64,000 bases of DNA from Mesorhizobium sp. (GTDB lineage Bacteria > Pseudomonadota > Alphaproteobacteria > Rhizobiales > Rhizobiaceae). Position numbers and translations under genes: made by a program. The notes under the pieces are model-generated. The model ran no database searches. It was not told the origin of the DNA and saw nothing but the letters and a program-made list of their open reading frames with translations. Numbering within the stretch: position 1 is the first letter of the stretch; each line of letters begins with the position of its first letter. Below, in pieces: positions 1-8,438 of the stretch. Where the stretch lies: the NCBI GenBank assembly GCA_004020315.1, contig SAQG01000009.1:110898-174897 (forward strand), written 5' to 3'.

Positions 1-1238
1 AGCCGCGCACGCTAAAACTGTTCGAGGTGTGCCGGCTGCGCGACATCCCGATCATCACCTTCGTCAACAAGATGGACCGCGAAAGCCGCGACCCGTTCGA
101 GATCCTCGACGAGATCGAGCAGAAGCTGGCGCTGGACACCGCACCGATCACCTGGCCGATCGGCCGCGGCAAGACTTTTTCTGGCACCTATCATCTGGCG
201 CTGAACGCCGTGCGCAAAGGCGACGTGGAAAGGGAGCGCACACCGGTCAACGGTCCCGATTCCAACCGCGTCGCCGGCCTGTTGCCGGAGAACGAGCGTG
301 AAGCTTTCATCGAGGAGCTGGAGCTGGCGCGCGAAGCCTGCCGTCCGCTCGACATCGACTCGTTTCGCGAGGGCCATCTGACGCCGGTCTATTTCGGTTC
401 GGCGCTGCGCAACTACGGTGTGCGCGACCTGATCGAGGCGCTTGGCGCCTACGGGCCGCCGCCGCGCGCGCAGGAGGCCGACACCCGTAGGGTCGAGGCG
501 ACCGAGGACAAGATGACCTCCTTCGTCTTCAAGATCCAAGCCAACATGGATCCCAACCACCGCGACCGCATCGCCTTCGTCCGCGTCTGCTCGGGCAAGC
601 TCGAGCGCGGCATGAAGGCCAAGCTGGTGCGCACCGGAAAGCCTATGAGCCTGTCGGCGCCGCAATTCTTCTTTGCCCGGACCCGCGTCACCGCCGACGA
701 GGCTTTCGCCGGCGACGTCGTCGGCATCCCCAACCACGGCACGCTGCGCATCGGCGATACGCTGACCGAGGGCGAGGAGATCCTGTTCCGCGGCGTGCCG
801 AATTTCGCGCCGGAAATCCTGCGCCGCGTCCGTCTCGGCGACGCGATGAAGGCCAAGAAGCTGAAGGAAGCGCTGCACCAGATGGCCGAGGAAGGCGTCG
901 TGCAGCTGTTCTCGCCAGAGGACGGTTCACCGGCGATCGTCGGTGTCGTCGGTGCGCTGCAGCTCGACGTGCTGAAGGAGCGGCTGAACTTCGAATACAC
1001 GCTGCCCGTCGATTTCGAGATGTCGCGTTTTTCCGTCTGCCGCTGGATATCGGCTGACGACAAGGCCGAGGTGCATCGCTTCATCGAGGCGCATCGCGGC
1101 GACATTGCTCGCGACCTCGACAACGATCCGGTGTTCCTGGCCCAGCACGCTTTTTCGCTCAACTACGAGGCCGAACGCTGGAAGGCGATCCGCTTCGCCG
1201 CGGTCAAGGATTACCAGGTCCGCGACAAGGCAGCCTGA
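1..1238 (+). CDS. prfC: Peptide chain release factor 3 (partial, 5' end outside window)
   Basis: Translational GTPase that removes RF1/RF2 from the ribosome after peptide release. The gene is cut by the window edge. The frame is open from base 3, so there is no start codon here, and about 411 residues remain of a family length near 530. The fragment begins inside the G domain; the guanine-specificity motif NKMD is at residues 22-25 of the fragment. After it come the stretch with IGRGKTFSGTYHL and the domain II/III regions ending in LNYEAERWKAIRFA, all typical of RF3 and not of EF-G. It stands alone on this strand, and a CCCTTC/GAAGGG hairpin starts 8 bp after the stop. Identification is by remembered family sequence and is strong. 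Confidence 0.96.
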   Translation, partial: PRTLKLFEVCRLRDIPIITFVNKMDRESRDPFEILDEIEQKLALDTAPITWPIGRGKTFSGTYHLALNAVRKGDVERERTPVNGPDSNRVAGLLPENEREAFIEELELAREACRPLDIDSFREGHLTPVYFGSALRNYGVRDLIEALGAYGPPPRAQEADTRRVEATEDKMTSFVFKIQANMDPNHRDRIAFVRVCSGKLERGMKAKLVRTGKPMSLSAPQFFFARTRVTADEAFAGDVVGIPNHGTLRIGDTLTEGEEILFRGVPNFAPEILRRVRLGDAMKAKKLKEALHQMAEEGVVQLFSPEDGSPAIVGVVGALQLDVLKERLNFEYTLPVDFEMSRFSVCRWISADDKAEVHRFIEAHRGDIARDLDNDPVFLAQHAFSLNYEAERWKAIRFAAVKDYQVRDKAA

Positions 1239-1245
1239 GCTGCGG

Positions 1246-1269
1246 CCCTTCCCCCTTGTGGGAGAAGGG
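1246..1269. repeat. Short GC hairpin between convergent genes
   Basis: Inverted repeat with arms CCCTTC (1246-1251) and GAAGGG (1264-1269) around a C-run/TTG/G-run core. It lies between the prfC stop and the convergent VOC gene stop, so it could end transcription both ways, but it has no T-tract. The CCC-TTG-GGG core recurs in other hairpins in the window (21057-21078, 30262-30281, 16620-16740, 57117-57276), which suggests a repeat family. Confidence 0.5.
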
Positions 1270-1283
1270 ACGGGCGCGTTCGA

Positions 1284-1757
1284 TCACCCCCTGGCTGCCT
1301 CTTCGATCTTGGCGATGTCGATTTTGGTCATCTGCATCATCGCCTGCATCACCCGGTTGGCCTTGGCCTGGTCGGGATCAAGCAGCAGCCTTGGCAACTG
1401 CTCCGGCACGACCTGCCAGGACACGCCGAATTTGTCCTTCAGCCAGCTGCACTGGCTGGGCTCGCCACCGCCTTCGATGAGCCTGTCCCAGAAATAGTCG
1501 ACCTCCTCCTGCGTCTTGCAGTCGATGGAGAGCGAGACTGCCTCGGTGAACTTGAATTGCGGCCCGCCGTTGAGCGCCTGGAACTGAACGCCGTCGAGCT
1601 CGAAATAGGTCACCAGAACCTTCCCCTCACTATCGCCGCTGCCCTTGGGCCAGCGCATCACGCTCAGCACCTTCGAATTCTTGAAGATGGAGATGTAGTG
1701 GTTCATGGCCTCCTCGGCCTGGTCGTCGAACCACAGGCAGGGGGTGATCTTTTGCAT
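1284..1757 (-). CDS. VOC-superfamily protein (PhnB / 3-demethylubiquinone methyltransferase-like)
   Basis: 157-residue protein of the PhnB-like branch of the vicinal-oxygen-chelate fold. It begins MQKITPCLWFDDQAEEA and contains YFELDGVQFQALNGG, then VSLSIDCKTQEEVDYFWDRL, all familiar from this family. Proteins of this type are often labelled 3-demethylubiquinone-9 3-methyltransferase, but they lack a SAM-binding fold and their true reaction is usually unknown. Start chosen at 1757 because a GAGGAGCAAG ribosome site lies just upstream and homology begins at this Met; a longer frame to 1877 is open but has shadow-like composition. It converges on prfC and has no partner gene. Confidence 0.8.
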   Translation of the reverse strand: MQKITPCLWFDDQAEEAMNHYISIFKNSKVLSVMRWPKGSGDSEGKVLVTYFELDGVQFQALNGGPQFKFTEAVSLSIDCKTQEEVDYFWDRLIEGGGEPSQCSWLKDKFGVSWQVVPEQLPRLLLDPDQAKANRVMQAMMQMTKIDIAKIEEAARG

Positions 1758-2037
1758 TTGCTTGCTCCTCGGGCTGGTTTTGGCTTTGTTTTCAGTCGTA
1801 AAACGGCCGGCTGGCGATTGATGCCGGTCCCCACCGTCTGCCCAAGGACGCTCGAGCAAAACACGATCCGACAGCACCTCTGACTTTTTTACGGCTTGGA
1901 CCAGCTGCCGTCTTTGGCTCGGACCATGGCGCAGCGCAAAATTGTGGCCAGACCAGAGCGTGGCGTCTATAAGGCCTGCGGCTCAATTTCGGTTTTCCGC
2001 GCCCCGCTGGCGCGACGCAGACAGCAAGGACAGGTCA

Positions 2038-3882
2038 ATGCCCGCCTATCGCTCCCGCACCACCACCCATGGCCGCAACATGGCCGGCGCCCGCGGCTTG
2101 TGGCGTGCCACCGGCATGAAGGATTCGGATTTCGGCAAGCCGATCATCGCTGTGGTCAATTCCTTCACCCAGTTCGTGCCGGGCCACGTCCACCTCAAGG
2201 ATCTCGGCCAGCTGGTTGCCCGTGAGATCGAGAAGGCCGGCGGCGTCGCAAAAGAATTCAACACCATCGCCGTCGATGACGGCATCGCCATGGGCCATGA
2301 CGGCATGCTCTATTCGTTGCCGTCGCGCGAGCTGATCGCCGACTCGGTCGAATACATGGTCAATGCCCACTGCGCCGACGCCATGGTCTGCATTTCGAAT
2401 TGCGACAAGATCACGCCGGGCATGCTGATGGCGTCGCTGCGCCTCAACATCCCGACGGTCTTCGTCTCCGGCGGGCCAATGGAAGCCGGCAAGGTGGTGC
2501 TCGCCGGTAAGACGCAGGCGCTCGATCTGGTCGACGCCATGGTCGCTGCCGCCGACGACAGGATATCCGACGAGGACGTCAAGACCATCGAGCGCTCGGC
2601 ATGCCCGACCTGCGGCTCCTGCTCGGGCATGTTCACCGCAAATTCGATGAACTGCCTGACCGAGGCACTCGGCCTTTCGCTGCCCGGCAACGGCTCCACG
2701 CTGGCGACGCACGCCGACCGCAAGCGGCTGTTCGTCGAGGCCGGCCATCTGATCGTCGATCTCGCACAGCGCTACTACGAGCAGGACGACGAGACAGCGC
2801 TGCCGCGCAGCATCGCCTCGAAGGGCGCTTTCGAGAACGCCATGACGCTCGACATCGCCATGGGCGGCTCGACCAACACCGTGCTGCACATCCTGGCTGC
2901 CGCGCATGAGGGCCAGATCGATTTCGATCAGGATGACATTGACGCACTGTCACGCAAGGTGCCGGTGCTGTGCAAGGTTGCCCCCGCCAAGGCGGATGTG
3001 CATATGGAAGACGTTCACCGCGCCGGCGGCATCATGGCGATCCTCGGTCAGCTCGATAACGCCGGACTGATCAACCGCGACCTGCCGACCGTACATACGC
3101 GGACGCTCGGCGAAGCGCTCGACCATTGGGATATCTCCCGCACTTCAAGCCAGAATGTCCGCGACTTCTTTCTGGCGGCCCCGGGCGGCGTGCCGACGCA
3201 AGTCGCCTTCAGCCAGGATCGCCGCTGGGACGAACTCGATCTCGACCGGGAGAAGGGTGTCATCCGCTCGGCCGAGTATCCATTTTCCAAGGACGGTGGT
3301 CTTGCCGTGCTGAAAGGCAACCTTGCGCTCGACGGCTGCATCGTGAAGACCGCGGGCGTCGATGAATCGATCCTGAAATTCACCGGCCCGGCCAGGGTGT
3401 TCGAAAGCCAGGACGCCAGCGTCAAGGCGATCCTGTCCAACGAGATCAAGGCCGGCGATGTCGTGGTCATCCGCTACGAAGGGCCGCGCGGCGGTCCCGG
3501 CATGCAGGAAATGCTCTACCCGACCAGCTATTTGAAGTCGAAGGGCCTCGGCAAAGCCTGCGCGCTGGTCACCGATGGCCGCTTTTCCGGCGGTACCTCC
3601 GGCCTGTCGATCGGCCATGCTTCTCCCGAGGCGGCGGAAGGCGGGCTGATCGGGCTGGTGCATGAGGGCGACACGATCGAGATCGATATCCCGAACCGCA
3701 CCATCCGGCTTGCCGTCGACGATGCCGAACTGGCCGCCCGCCGCGCAGCGATGGAGGCCAAGGGAGCTGCCGCCTGGAAGCCTGAGGAAAAGCGCAAGCG
3801 CAAGGTGACGATGGCCTTGCGCGCCTACGCCTCGATGGCGACCAGTGCTGCCAAGGGCGCGGTAAGGTATGTGCCGGAATAG
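2038..3882 (+). CDS. ilvD: Dihydroxy-acid dehydratase
   Basis: Fe-S dehydratase converting 2,3-dihydroxy-isovalerate and 2,3-dihydroxy-3-methylvalerate to 2-keto acids in valine/isoleucine synthesis; cytoplasmic. The 614-residue length fits the family (E. coli 616). The motif NCDKITPG places a cluster Cys at about residue 122, and [10 protein letters not shown] places one at about residue 195, the same positions as in E. coli IlvD. The catalytic Ser motif [10 protein letters not shown] is near the C-terminus. Start 2038 is chosen because [22 protein letters not shown] is the conserved N-terminus and an AAGGACAGG site precedes it; the frame opens upstream to 1942 without homology. Monocistronic here; the amidohydrolase gene follows after 29 bp. 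A second IlvD/Edd-family gene lies at 30889-32694. Confidence 0.97.
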   Translation: MPAYRSRTTTHGRNMAGARGLWRATGMKDSDFGKPIIAVVNSFTQFVPGHVHLKDLGQLVAREIEKAGGVAKEFNTIAVDDGIAMGHDGMLYSLPSRELIADSVEYMVNAHCADAMVCISNCDKITPGMLMASLRLNIPTVFVSGGPMEAGKVVLAGKTQALDLVDAMVAAADDRISDEDVKTIERSACPTCGSCSGMFTANSMNCLTEALGLSLPGNGSTLATHADRKRLFVEAGHLIVDLAQRYYEQDDETALPRSIASKGAFENAMTLDIAMGGSTNTVLHILAAAHEGQIDFDQDDIDALSRKVPVLCKVAPAKADVHMEDVHRAGGIMAILGQLDNAGLINRDLPTVHTRTLGEALDHWDISRTSSQNVRDFFLAAPGGVPTQVAFSQDRRWDELDLDREKGVIRSAEYPFSKDGGLAVLKGNLALDGCIVKTAGVDESILKFTGPARVFESQDASVKAILSNEIKAGDVVVIRYEGPRGGPGMQEMLYPTSYLKSKGLGKACALVTDGRFSGGTSGLSIGHASPEAAEGGLIGLVHEGDTIEIDIPNRTIRLAVDDAELAARRAAMEAKGAAAWKPEEKRKRKVTMALRAYASMATSAAKGAVRYVPE

Positions 3883-3911
3883 ATCTGCTTCTTCAAAAGG
3901 GATGACGGTGG

Positions 3912-5204
3912 ATGGATTTTGACCTTATCGTCCGCGGCGGCACGCTGCCCGACGGCACGATCGCCGATATCGGCATCATCGGCGAGACGATCGCGGCCAT
4001 CGAGCCCGAGCTGAACGTTACCGCGGGCACGGCGATTGACGCCCATGGCAATCTGATCTCGCCGCCTTTCGTCGATCCGCATTTTCACATGGACGCTACA
4101 CTTTCCCTGGGCATCCCGCGCATCAATGCGTCGGGCACGCTGCTCGAAGGCATTTCGCTGTGGGGCGAGCTGAAGCCGCTGTTGACGCACGAAGCGGTGC
4201 GCGAGCGCGCGCTCGCCTATTGCGACTGGGCTGTCACCATGGGCCTGCTCGCCATCCGCACCCATGTCGATGTCTGCGATGCCAGGCTGCTGGCGGTCGA
4301 AGCCCTGCTCGATGTGAAGAAGACGGTCGCGCCCTATATCGACCTGCAACTGGTCGCCTTCCCGCAGGATGGGTTTTATCGTTCGCCGACGGCGCGCGAT
4401 AACACCATCCGCGCGCTCGACATGGGGGTCGATATCGTCGGCGGCATTCCGCATTTTGAGCGCACCATGGCCGACGGCACGCGTTCGGTGACGGAGCTGT
4501 GCGAAATCGCGGCAGAACGCGGCCTCATGGTCGACCTGCATTGCGACGAGACCGATGATCCGCTGTCGCGCCATATCGAACAACTGGCCTATGAGACGCA
4601 ACGCCTCGGCCTGCAGGGCAGGGTCGCCGGCTCGCATCTTACTTCGATGCACTCGATGGACAATTACTATGTCTCGAAGCTGTTGCCGCTGATCGCCGAG
4701 GCAGGGGTCTCGGCGATCCCCAATCCGCTGATCAACATCATGCTGCAGGGCCGGCACGACACATTCCCCAAACGCCGCGGCCTGACGCGGGTCAAGGAAA
4801 TGCTTGCCCACGGCATCCGCGTCGGCTGGGGTCAGGATTGCGTGCTCGACCCCTGGTATTCGCTAGGTACCGCCGACATGCTCGACGTCGCCTTCATGGG
4901 CCTTCACGTCGCCCAGATGTCGAGCCCGGCCGACATGGCGCGCTGCTTCGACATGGTCACCAACGTCAACGCCGCCATCATGGGCCTCGACCATCTCGGC
5001 CTGGCGGTCGGCAAGCGCGCCAGCCTCGTCGTCCTCGATGCCGGGGATCCGGTCGAGGCTTTGCGTCTGCGTCCCGAGCGCCTCTGCGTCATCGCCAGGG
5101 GCAAGGTGGTGGCCGAGCGGGCCAGGCAGGAAACCCGGCTTTCGATCGCGGGACGGCCGGCAACAGTGAACCGCAGACATCGTCCGTCCCATCAGGCCAA
5201 GTAG
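3912..5204 (+). CDS. Cytosine-deaminase-like amidohydrolase (CodA family)
   Basis: 430-residue metal-dependent amidohydrolase closest in memory to E. coli cytosine deaminase CodA. The order of motifs matches: metal ligands HFHMD (His57, His59), IDLQLVAFPQ, the metal and proton-shuttle stretch HCDETDD (His210, Glu213), SHLTSMHS, then NPLINIMLQGRHDTFPKRRG, and the barrel-end metal Asp in GQDCVLDPWYSLG (Asp309). CodA has His-Asp-Asp at the last site; here it is Gln308-Asp309-Cys310. The Asp after the metal ligand lines the substrate pocket in CodA, so specificity may differ (cytosine, isoguanine, another aminopyrimidine or a triazine-like substrate). It lies 29 bp after ilvD on the same strand and could be co-transcribed, with no obvious functional link. 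Family strong, substrate open. Confidence 0.85.
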   Translation: MDFDLIVRGGTLPDGTIADIGIIGETIAAIEPELNVTAGTAIDAHGNLISPPFVDPHFHMDATLSLGIPRINASGTLLEGISLWGELKPLLTHEAVRERALAYCDWAVTMGLLAIRTHVDVCDARLLAVEALLDVKKTVAPYIDLQLVAFPQDGFYRSPTARDNTIRALDMGVDIVGGIPHFERTMADGTRSVTELCEIAAERGLMVDLHCDETDDPLSRHIEQLAYETQRLGLQGRVAGSHLTSMHSMDNYYVSKLLPLIAEAGVSAIPNPLINIMLQGRHDTFPKRRGLTRVKEMLAHGIRVGWGQDCVLDPWYSLGTADMLDVAFMGLHVAQMSSPADMARCFDMVTNVNAAIMGLDHLGLAVGKRASLVVLDAGDPVEALRLRPERLCVIARGKVVAERARQETRLSIAGRPATVNRRHRPSHQAK

Positions 5205-5288
5205 GTCGAAACTCCACGCGTCAATCAGATTGATAGGTCCTGATCTTAAGTCTACAGTCAGCCTCCACTTTATGTCGAGGAAGACAGC

Positions 5289-5543
5289 ATGTGGCACAAG
5301 ACGGCGATGGTGGTCGCGTTGGCGGCGACCTGTGCAGGCTGCATGACGGCCGAAGACCGTCGTGCCGCGGACGAGGCGAAATGCCGGTCCTACGGCTTCG
5401 TCAGGAAGAATGATGCCTTTGCCGAATGTCTGCAGCGCATCGATCTCGCGCGGCGTGCTGACCTGAGAAGTGCGTCGGCTTTCGATCCTTGGGACCGGCC
5501 GGTGATCTATCGTCCGGTCATCATTCGGCCACGGCCAAAGTAG
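5289..5543 (+). CDS. Small predicted lipoprotein
   Basis: 84-residue protein with an N-terminal lipoprotein signal: MWHKTAMVVALAATCAGC, where CAGC is an acceptable lipobox ending in Cys18. The mature part is charged (TAEDRRAADEAKC) and has three further Cys plus a proline/arginine-rich tail (RPVIYRPVIIRPRP). The Ala/Arg-rich CRSYGF...FAECLQRI pattern is seen in small alphaproteobacterial lipoproteins of unknown role. A GAGGAAGACAGC ribosome site precedes the ATG. No partner gene. Function unknown; probably anchored in the outer or inner membrane. Confidence 0.65.
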   Translation: MWHKTAMVVALAATCAGCMTAEDRRAADEAKCRSYGFVRKNDAFAECLQRIDLARRADLRSASAFDPWDRPVIYRPVIIRPRPK

Positions 5544-5563
5544 GCCGTTCAAGCGGCGATCTA

Positions 5564-5610
5564 GAGCATCGGACCCAAAAGTGGGTACCGATTTTGGGAA
5601 TCCGATGCTC
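5564..5610. repeat. Rhizobial palindromic intergenic repeat (CCCAAAAGTG/TTTTGGG type)
   Basis: 47-bp element with perfect 10-bp terminal arms GAGCATCGGA (5564-5573) and TCCGATGCTC (5601-5610). They enclose CCCAAAAGTGGG and TTTTGGGA half-sites that pair internally. The inner CCCAAAAGTG...TTTTGGG core recurs at 27299-27344 and 32694-32742 with different outer arms, so these are copies of one repeat architecture. It sits between the small lipoprotein gene and the EamA gene. Confidence 0.75.
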
Positions 5611-5780
5611 AAATAATAGAGCGCCGGTACGATTCGATTTGAAGTCAGCCACTCTAAGTGTAGGCCCAGCCGATTTCCGGCTCTGGTCTGGCCGGGTTCC
5701 CGATTTCCGCTCGTCAAAGCGGCTGCTTGCGTCTACGACGCTGCTCTCCGGGCTTTCATGCGGGAGGAAGCGATATCGGC

Positions 5781-6701
5781 ATGGCAGAGCCAACAGCCCA
5801 GAATTCGACGATAAGGAACGTGCTTTTGGCTGGCATTCTGCTGATGCTGGCTGGCGATTTCCTGTTTGCGTTGAACGATGCGATGGGCAAATGGCTGGTC
5901 GCCAGCTTTTCCGTCGGCCAGGTCATCTTGATCCGTTCCATTGGCGCCTTTTTCGTGCTCGGCCCGATGATCGCGCGTCAAGGTACGGCCAAGCTGTTCC
6001 GCATGGAGCGCCTGGAACTGCAGGTCTTGCGCGTCGTCATGACGACCCTCGACACGGCGCTGTTTTACGCCGCCGTCGTCTATCTGCCGCTCGCCGACGT
6101 CATGAGCTTCTATATGGCGGGGCCGATCTATGTGGCGGCGCTGTCCCACCTGTTGCTCGGTGAAAAGGTCGGCTGGCGCCGCTGGATGGCGATCCTGGTC
6201 GGCTTCTGCGGCGTGCTGATCATGCTCAAACCGTCCTCGGCCGCGTTTTCGCTGTCGTCGACCTTCGCGCTGGTCGGAAGCATTTCATTCGCCTTCGCCA
6301 TCATCCTCAACCGGCGGCTGCGTGGCACCAGCGACACCTCGCTCGTTACCTGGCAAACCATCGGCACGCTGCTGGTCGGCGGGTTCCTGACCATCGGCAA
6401 CTGGCAGACGCCGTCCTCGCTCGATTTCGGCGCCATGCTGCTTCTTGGCATCGTCTCCTGCGGCGCGCATCTGATGATCACCAGGGCGCTGAAGCTGGCG
6501 CCGGCTTCGACGCTGGCGCCGCTGCATTACAGCCTGCTGCTGTGGGCCGTCATCTTCGGGCTGGCCTTCTTCGGCGACATGCCCGGCCCGCGCATCCTGA
6601 TCGGCTCGGGCATCATCGTGCTGGCCGGCCTGTTCATCTTCCATCGCCAGAAGGTGGTCGACACGGTGCCGCCCGAAAACGTGCCGAAAGGCGTCAACTA
6701 G
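5781..6701 (+). CDS. EamA/RhaT-family (DMT) inner-membrane transporter
   Basis: 306-residue polytopic membrane protein with about ten hydrophobic segments in two EamA repeats. The first repeat begins GILLMLAGDFLFALNDAMGKWL and the second follows the charged break near RRLRGTSDTSLVTWQ. The motif VASFSVGQVILIRS and the pairing of repeats are typical of drug/metabolite transporters that export small metabolites or amino acids. Start at 5781 is chosen for the GGGAGGAAG site 9 bp upstream; the longer frame from 5727 has no such support. Substrate cannot be read from sequence. No operon partner: the next gene converges after about 20 bp. Confidence 0.85.
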   Translation: MAEPTAQNSTIRNVLLAGILLMLAGDFLFALNDAMGKWLVASFSVGQVILIRSIGAFFVLGPMIARQGTAKLFRMERLELQVLRVVMTTLDTALFYAAVVYLPLADVMSFYMAGPIYVAALSHLLLGEKVGWRRWMAILVGFCGVLIMLKPSSAAFSLSSTFALVGSISFAFAIILNRRLRGTSDTSLVTWQTIGTLLVGGFLTIGNWQTPSSLDFGAMLLLGIVSCGAHLMITRALKLAPASTLAPLHYSLLLWAVIFGLAFFGDMPGPRILIGSGIIVLAGLFIFHRQKVVDTVPPENVPKGVN

Positions 6702-6720
6702 GGTCCAGATTTCTGGTACC

Positions 6721-7644
6721 TTAAGGTTCAGATTTTTTGGCGCCTAACCCGCGCGCACCGCCGCCAGATACCTTGAGAAGTCGGCCGTCTCCATCAGCGC
6801 CCTGCAGCGCGAAAAGCGCGTCGGCATAGGCGCGGAAATCGTCGGCCGGATTGCTGTTGGCAAGCTGGATCAGCCCCCACAGCGTCCACAAGAGATCGCA
6901 CATTGCCTTGTAGATGACGACGCGGCCGCGCTCCGCCGGCGTTGGCTCGCTATCGAAATAGGCGCCCATCATCTCTTCCTCCTGCGCCGTATCAAACTGT
7001 CCTTCGACGCTGAGGTCGCCGAGATCCCAGAGCGGATCGTTCATGCCGGAATATTCCCAGTCGACGATCCACATCTTGTCGCCCGTATCGAGGAAGTTTT
7101 CGCACAGCGGGTCGCAGTGGCAGGCGACAAGAGGCAGGGGATGCGCGGCAAGCGCCGAACGCACGGTTTCCGCCTCGCGCACGACGTCGTGGTAACCGGC
7201 AGGCAGTGCGACGTCCTTGGTCGACAACACCTTCAGATAGTCGTCGATCATCGCGAAAAGCTCGAAGCGGAAGGGAAACACCGCGCCGGATGTATGCAAT
7301 CTGCGGAAGGCTTTGCCGGCACGCGCCGGGCTGCCCGGCCGGGTCTTGAATTTTTCCGGCGACATCGTCTCGGCTCCGACGACGAAACGCGTCACCATCA
7401 CGCCTGTCTCGCCGTCGACATGCAGCAGCTCGGGGCTGACGCCGGCCTTGGCGGCTTCCCGTGCTGCCACCGCCTCGTTGGCGCGGTTGATATACTCCTC
7501 TGTGCCTTTGCCGGGAATCCGCAGGCAGACATCTCCAGCCCTGAAGACGAGGTTGGTGAGGCCACCAAGCCGCTCCAGCGGTCCCTCGTAGCCGGCCAGC
7601 ACTGGAATGACTGCAAGCGCCGCGCGTGCTTCCTCGTCCACCAT
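6721..7644 (-). CDS. Choline/ethanolamine-kinase-family phosphotransferase (first copy)
   Basis: 307-residue protein of the aminoglycoside phosphotransferase/choline kinase superfamily. The nucleotide-loop region reads GGLTNLVFRAGDVCLRIPGKG. The catalytic Brenner motif is HCDPLCENFL (H-x-D-x4-N) and the metal-binding motif is IVDWEYSGMND. The Trp/Tyr-rich DWEYSGMNDPLWDLGDL is choline-kinase-like and not antibiotic-kinase-like. Start 7644 (MVDEEARAAL) is chosen because homology starts about 20 residues later and the AAAGAGGGCGGCAGCG upstream holds a weak ribosome site. It is divergent from the methyltransferase at 7804 and shares a 159-bp promoter region with it. A second family member lies at 10889-11773. 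Substrate unknown: choline, ethanolamine or another amino alcohol. Confidence 0.85.
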   Translation of the reverse strand: MVDEEARAALAVIPVLAGYEGPLERLGGLTNLVFRAGDVCLRIPGKGTEEYINRANEAVAAREAAKAGVSPELLHVDGETGVMVTRFVVGAETMSPEKFKTRPGSPARAGKAFRRLHTSGAVFPFRFELFAMIDDYLKVLSTKDVALPAGYHDVVREAETVRSALAAHPLPLVACHCDPLCENFLDTGDKMWIVDWEYSGMNDPLWDLGDLSVEGQFDTAQEEEMMGAYFDSEPTPAERGRVVIYKAMCDLLWTLWGLIQLANSNPADDFRAYADALFALQGADGDGRLLKVSGGGARGLGAKKSEP

Positions 7645-7670
7645 CGCTGCCGCCCTCTTTCGCCTCACTA

Positions 7671-7695
7671 TTTGTGGCGACAACGGTTCCACAAA
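7671..7695. promoter_or_regulatory. Inverted repeat in divergent promoter region
   Basis: Perfect 7-bp arms TTTGTGG (7671-7677) and CCACAAA (7689-7695) separated by 11 bp, 27 bp upstream of the kinase start and 109 bp upstream of the methyltransferase start. The centre-to-centre spacing of 18 bp would put both arms on nearly one DNA face, so it is a candidate operator for one or both genes. No regulator is assigned. Confidence 0.3.
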
Positions 7696-7803
7696 TCTCG
7701 CCGTTTGGCTATCATCGCCGGCATGCGATTCACTCCAGCGCCGTGCGTTCCTGTTGGACGCGCAAAGACGCTGCTGCACTTTGATTTTGCGGACGGGACT
7801 GCG

Positions 7804-8436
7804 ATGGCGGACAGGAAAAATGAGGGCTCGCTGGCCGCAGCCTATGCGGCGAAGCGGCCGGAGGAGGTGGCGGCGCTCTACGATCACTGGTCCGACACCT
7901 ACGACGCCGACATGTCGGCGGCCGGTTACCGCCATCCGACCATCTGCCTTGCCCTGCTTGCCCGCCATTTGCCGCGCGGCGCGGCACCGCTCCTCGATGC
8001 CGGTGCCGGCACCGGGCTCATCGGCGAGTGGCTGAAAATCGCGGGCTATCCGCAGGTCGAGGCGCTCGACATTTCCGAGGGCATGCTGGCTCAGGCAGCG
8101 CACAAGGGCGTCTATTCGGCGCTTCACTGCCTGGCGCTCGGCGGACCGCTGCCTTTCGCGGATGATGCCTATGCCGGCATCATATCGGCCGGCGTCTTCA
8201 CCTCTGGCCATGTCGGCGCCGAGGGGCTGGACGAACTGATCCGGATCTGCCGGCCGGGCGGGATCATCGTGCTGACGGTCAAGAACACGCTTTGGGACGC
8301 CGGCTTTTCCGTACGGATCGCCGAACTCGAGGCAAAGGGCGTCGTCACGCGCGCCGAGGAGACGTCGCCCTATGTCTCCATGCCGGGCGAGGCGGACACG
8401 GTGCCGAGCCGCGGCCTCGTTCTGCACGTGAGCTGA
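7804..8436 (+). CDS. Class I SAM-dependent methyltransferase
   Basis: 210-residue methyltransferase. SAM-binding motif I is LLDAGAGTGLIGEWL, motif II has VEALDISEGMLAQA, and motif IV/post-IV is IISAGVFTSGHV, followed by LIRICRPGGIIVLTVKN. The N-terminus (AAKRPEEVAALYDHWSDTYDADM) resembles small Williams-Beuren/UbiE-like methyltransferases that act on small molecules. Start 7804 is chosen for homology and a GGACGGGA site; an in-frame ATG at 7723 would add 27 residues with no resemblance to the family. It sits between a choline-kinase-like gene and a sarcosine-dehydrogenase-like gene, so methylation of an amine is an attractive but unproven role. Confidence 0.8.
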   Translation: MADRKNEGSLAAAYAAKRPEEVAALYDHWSDTYDADMSAAGYRHPTICLALLARHLPRGAAPLLDAGAGTGLIGEWLKIAGYPQVEALDISEGMLAQAAHKGVYSALHCLALGGPLPFADDAYAGIISAGVFTSGHVGAEGLDELIRICRPGGIIVLTVKNTLWDAGFSVRIAELEAKGVVTRAEETSPYVSMPGEADTVPSRGLVLHVS

Positions 8437-8438
8437 TC

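Noticed and set aside
1758..2037. Riboswitch or amino-acid attenuator upstream of ilvD
   Set aside because: I could not find a leader peptide with branched-chain codons or a terminator/antiterminator pair.
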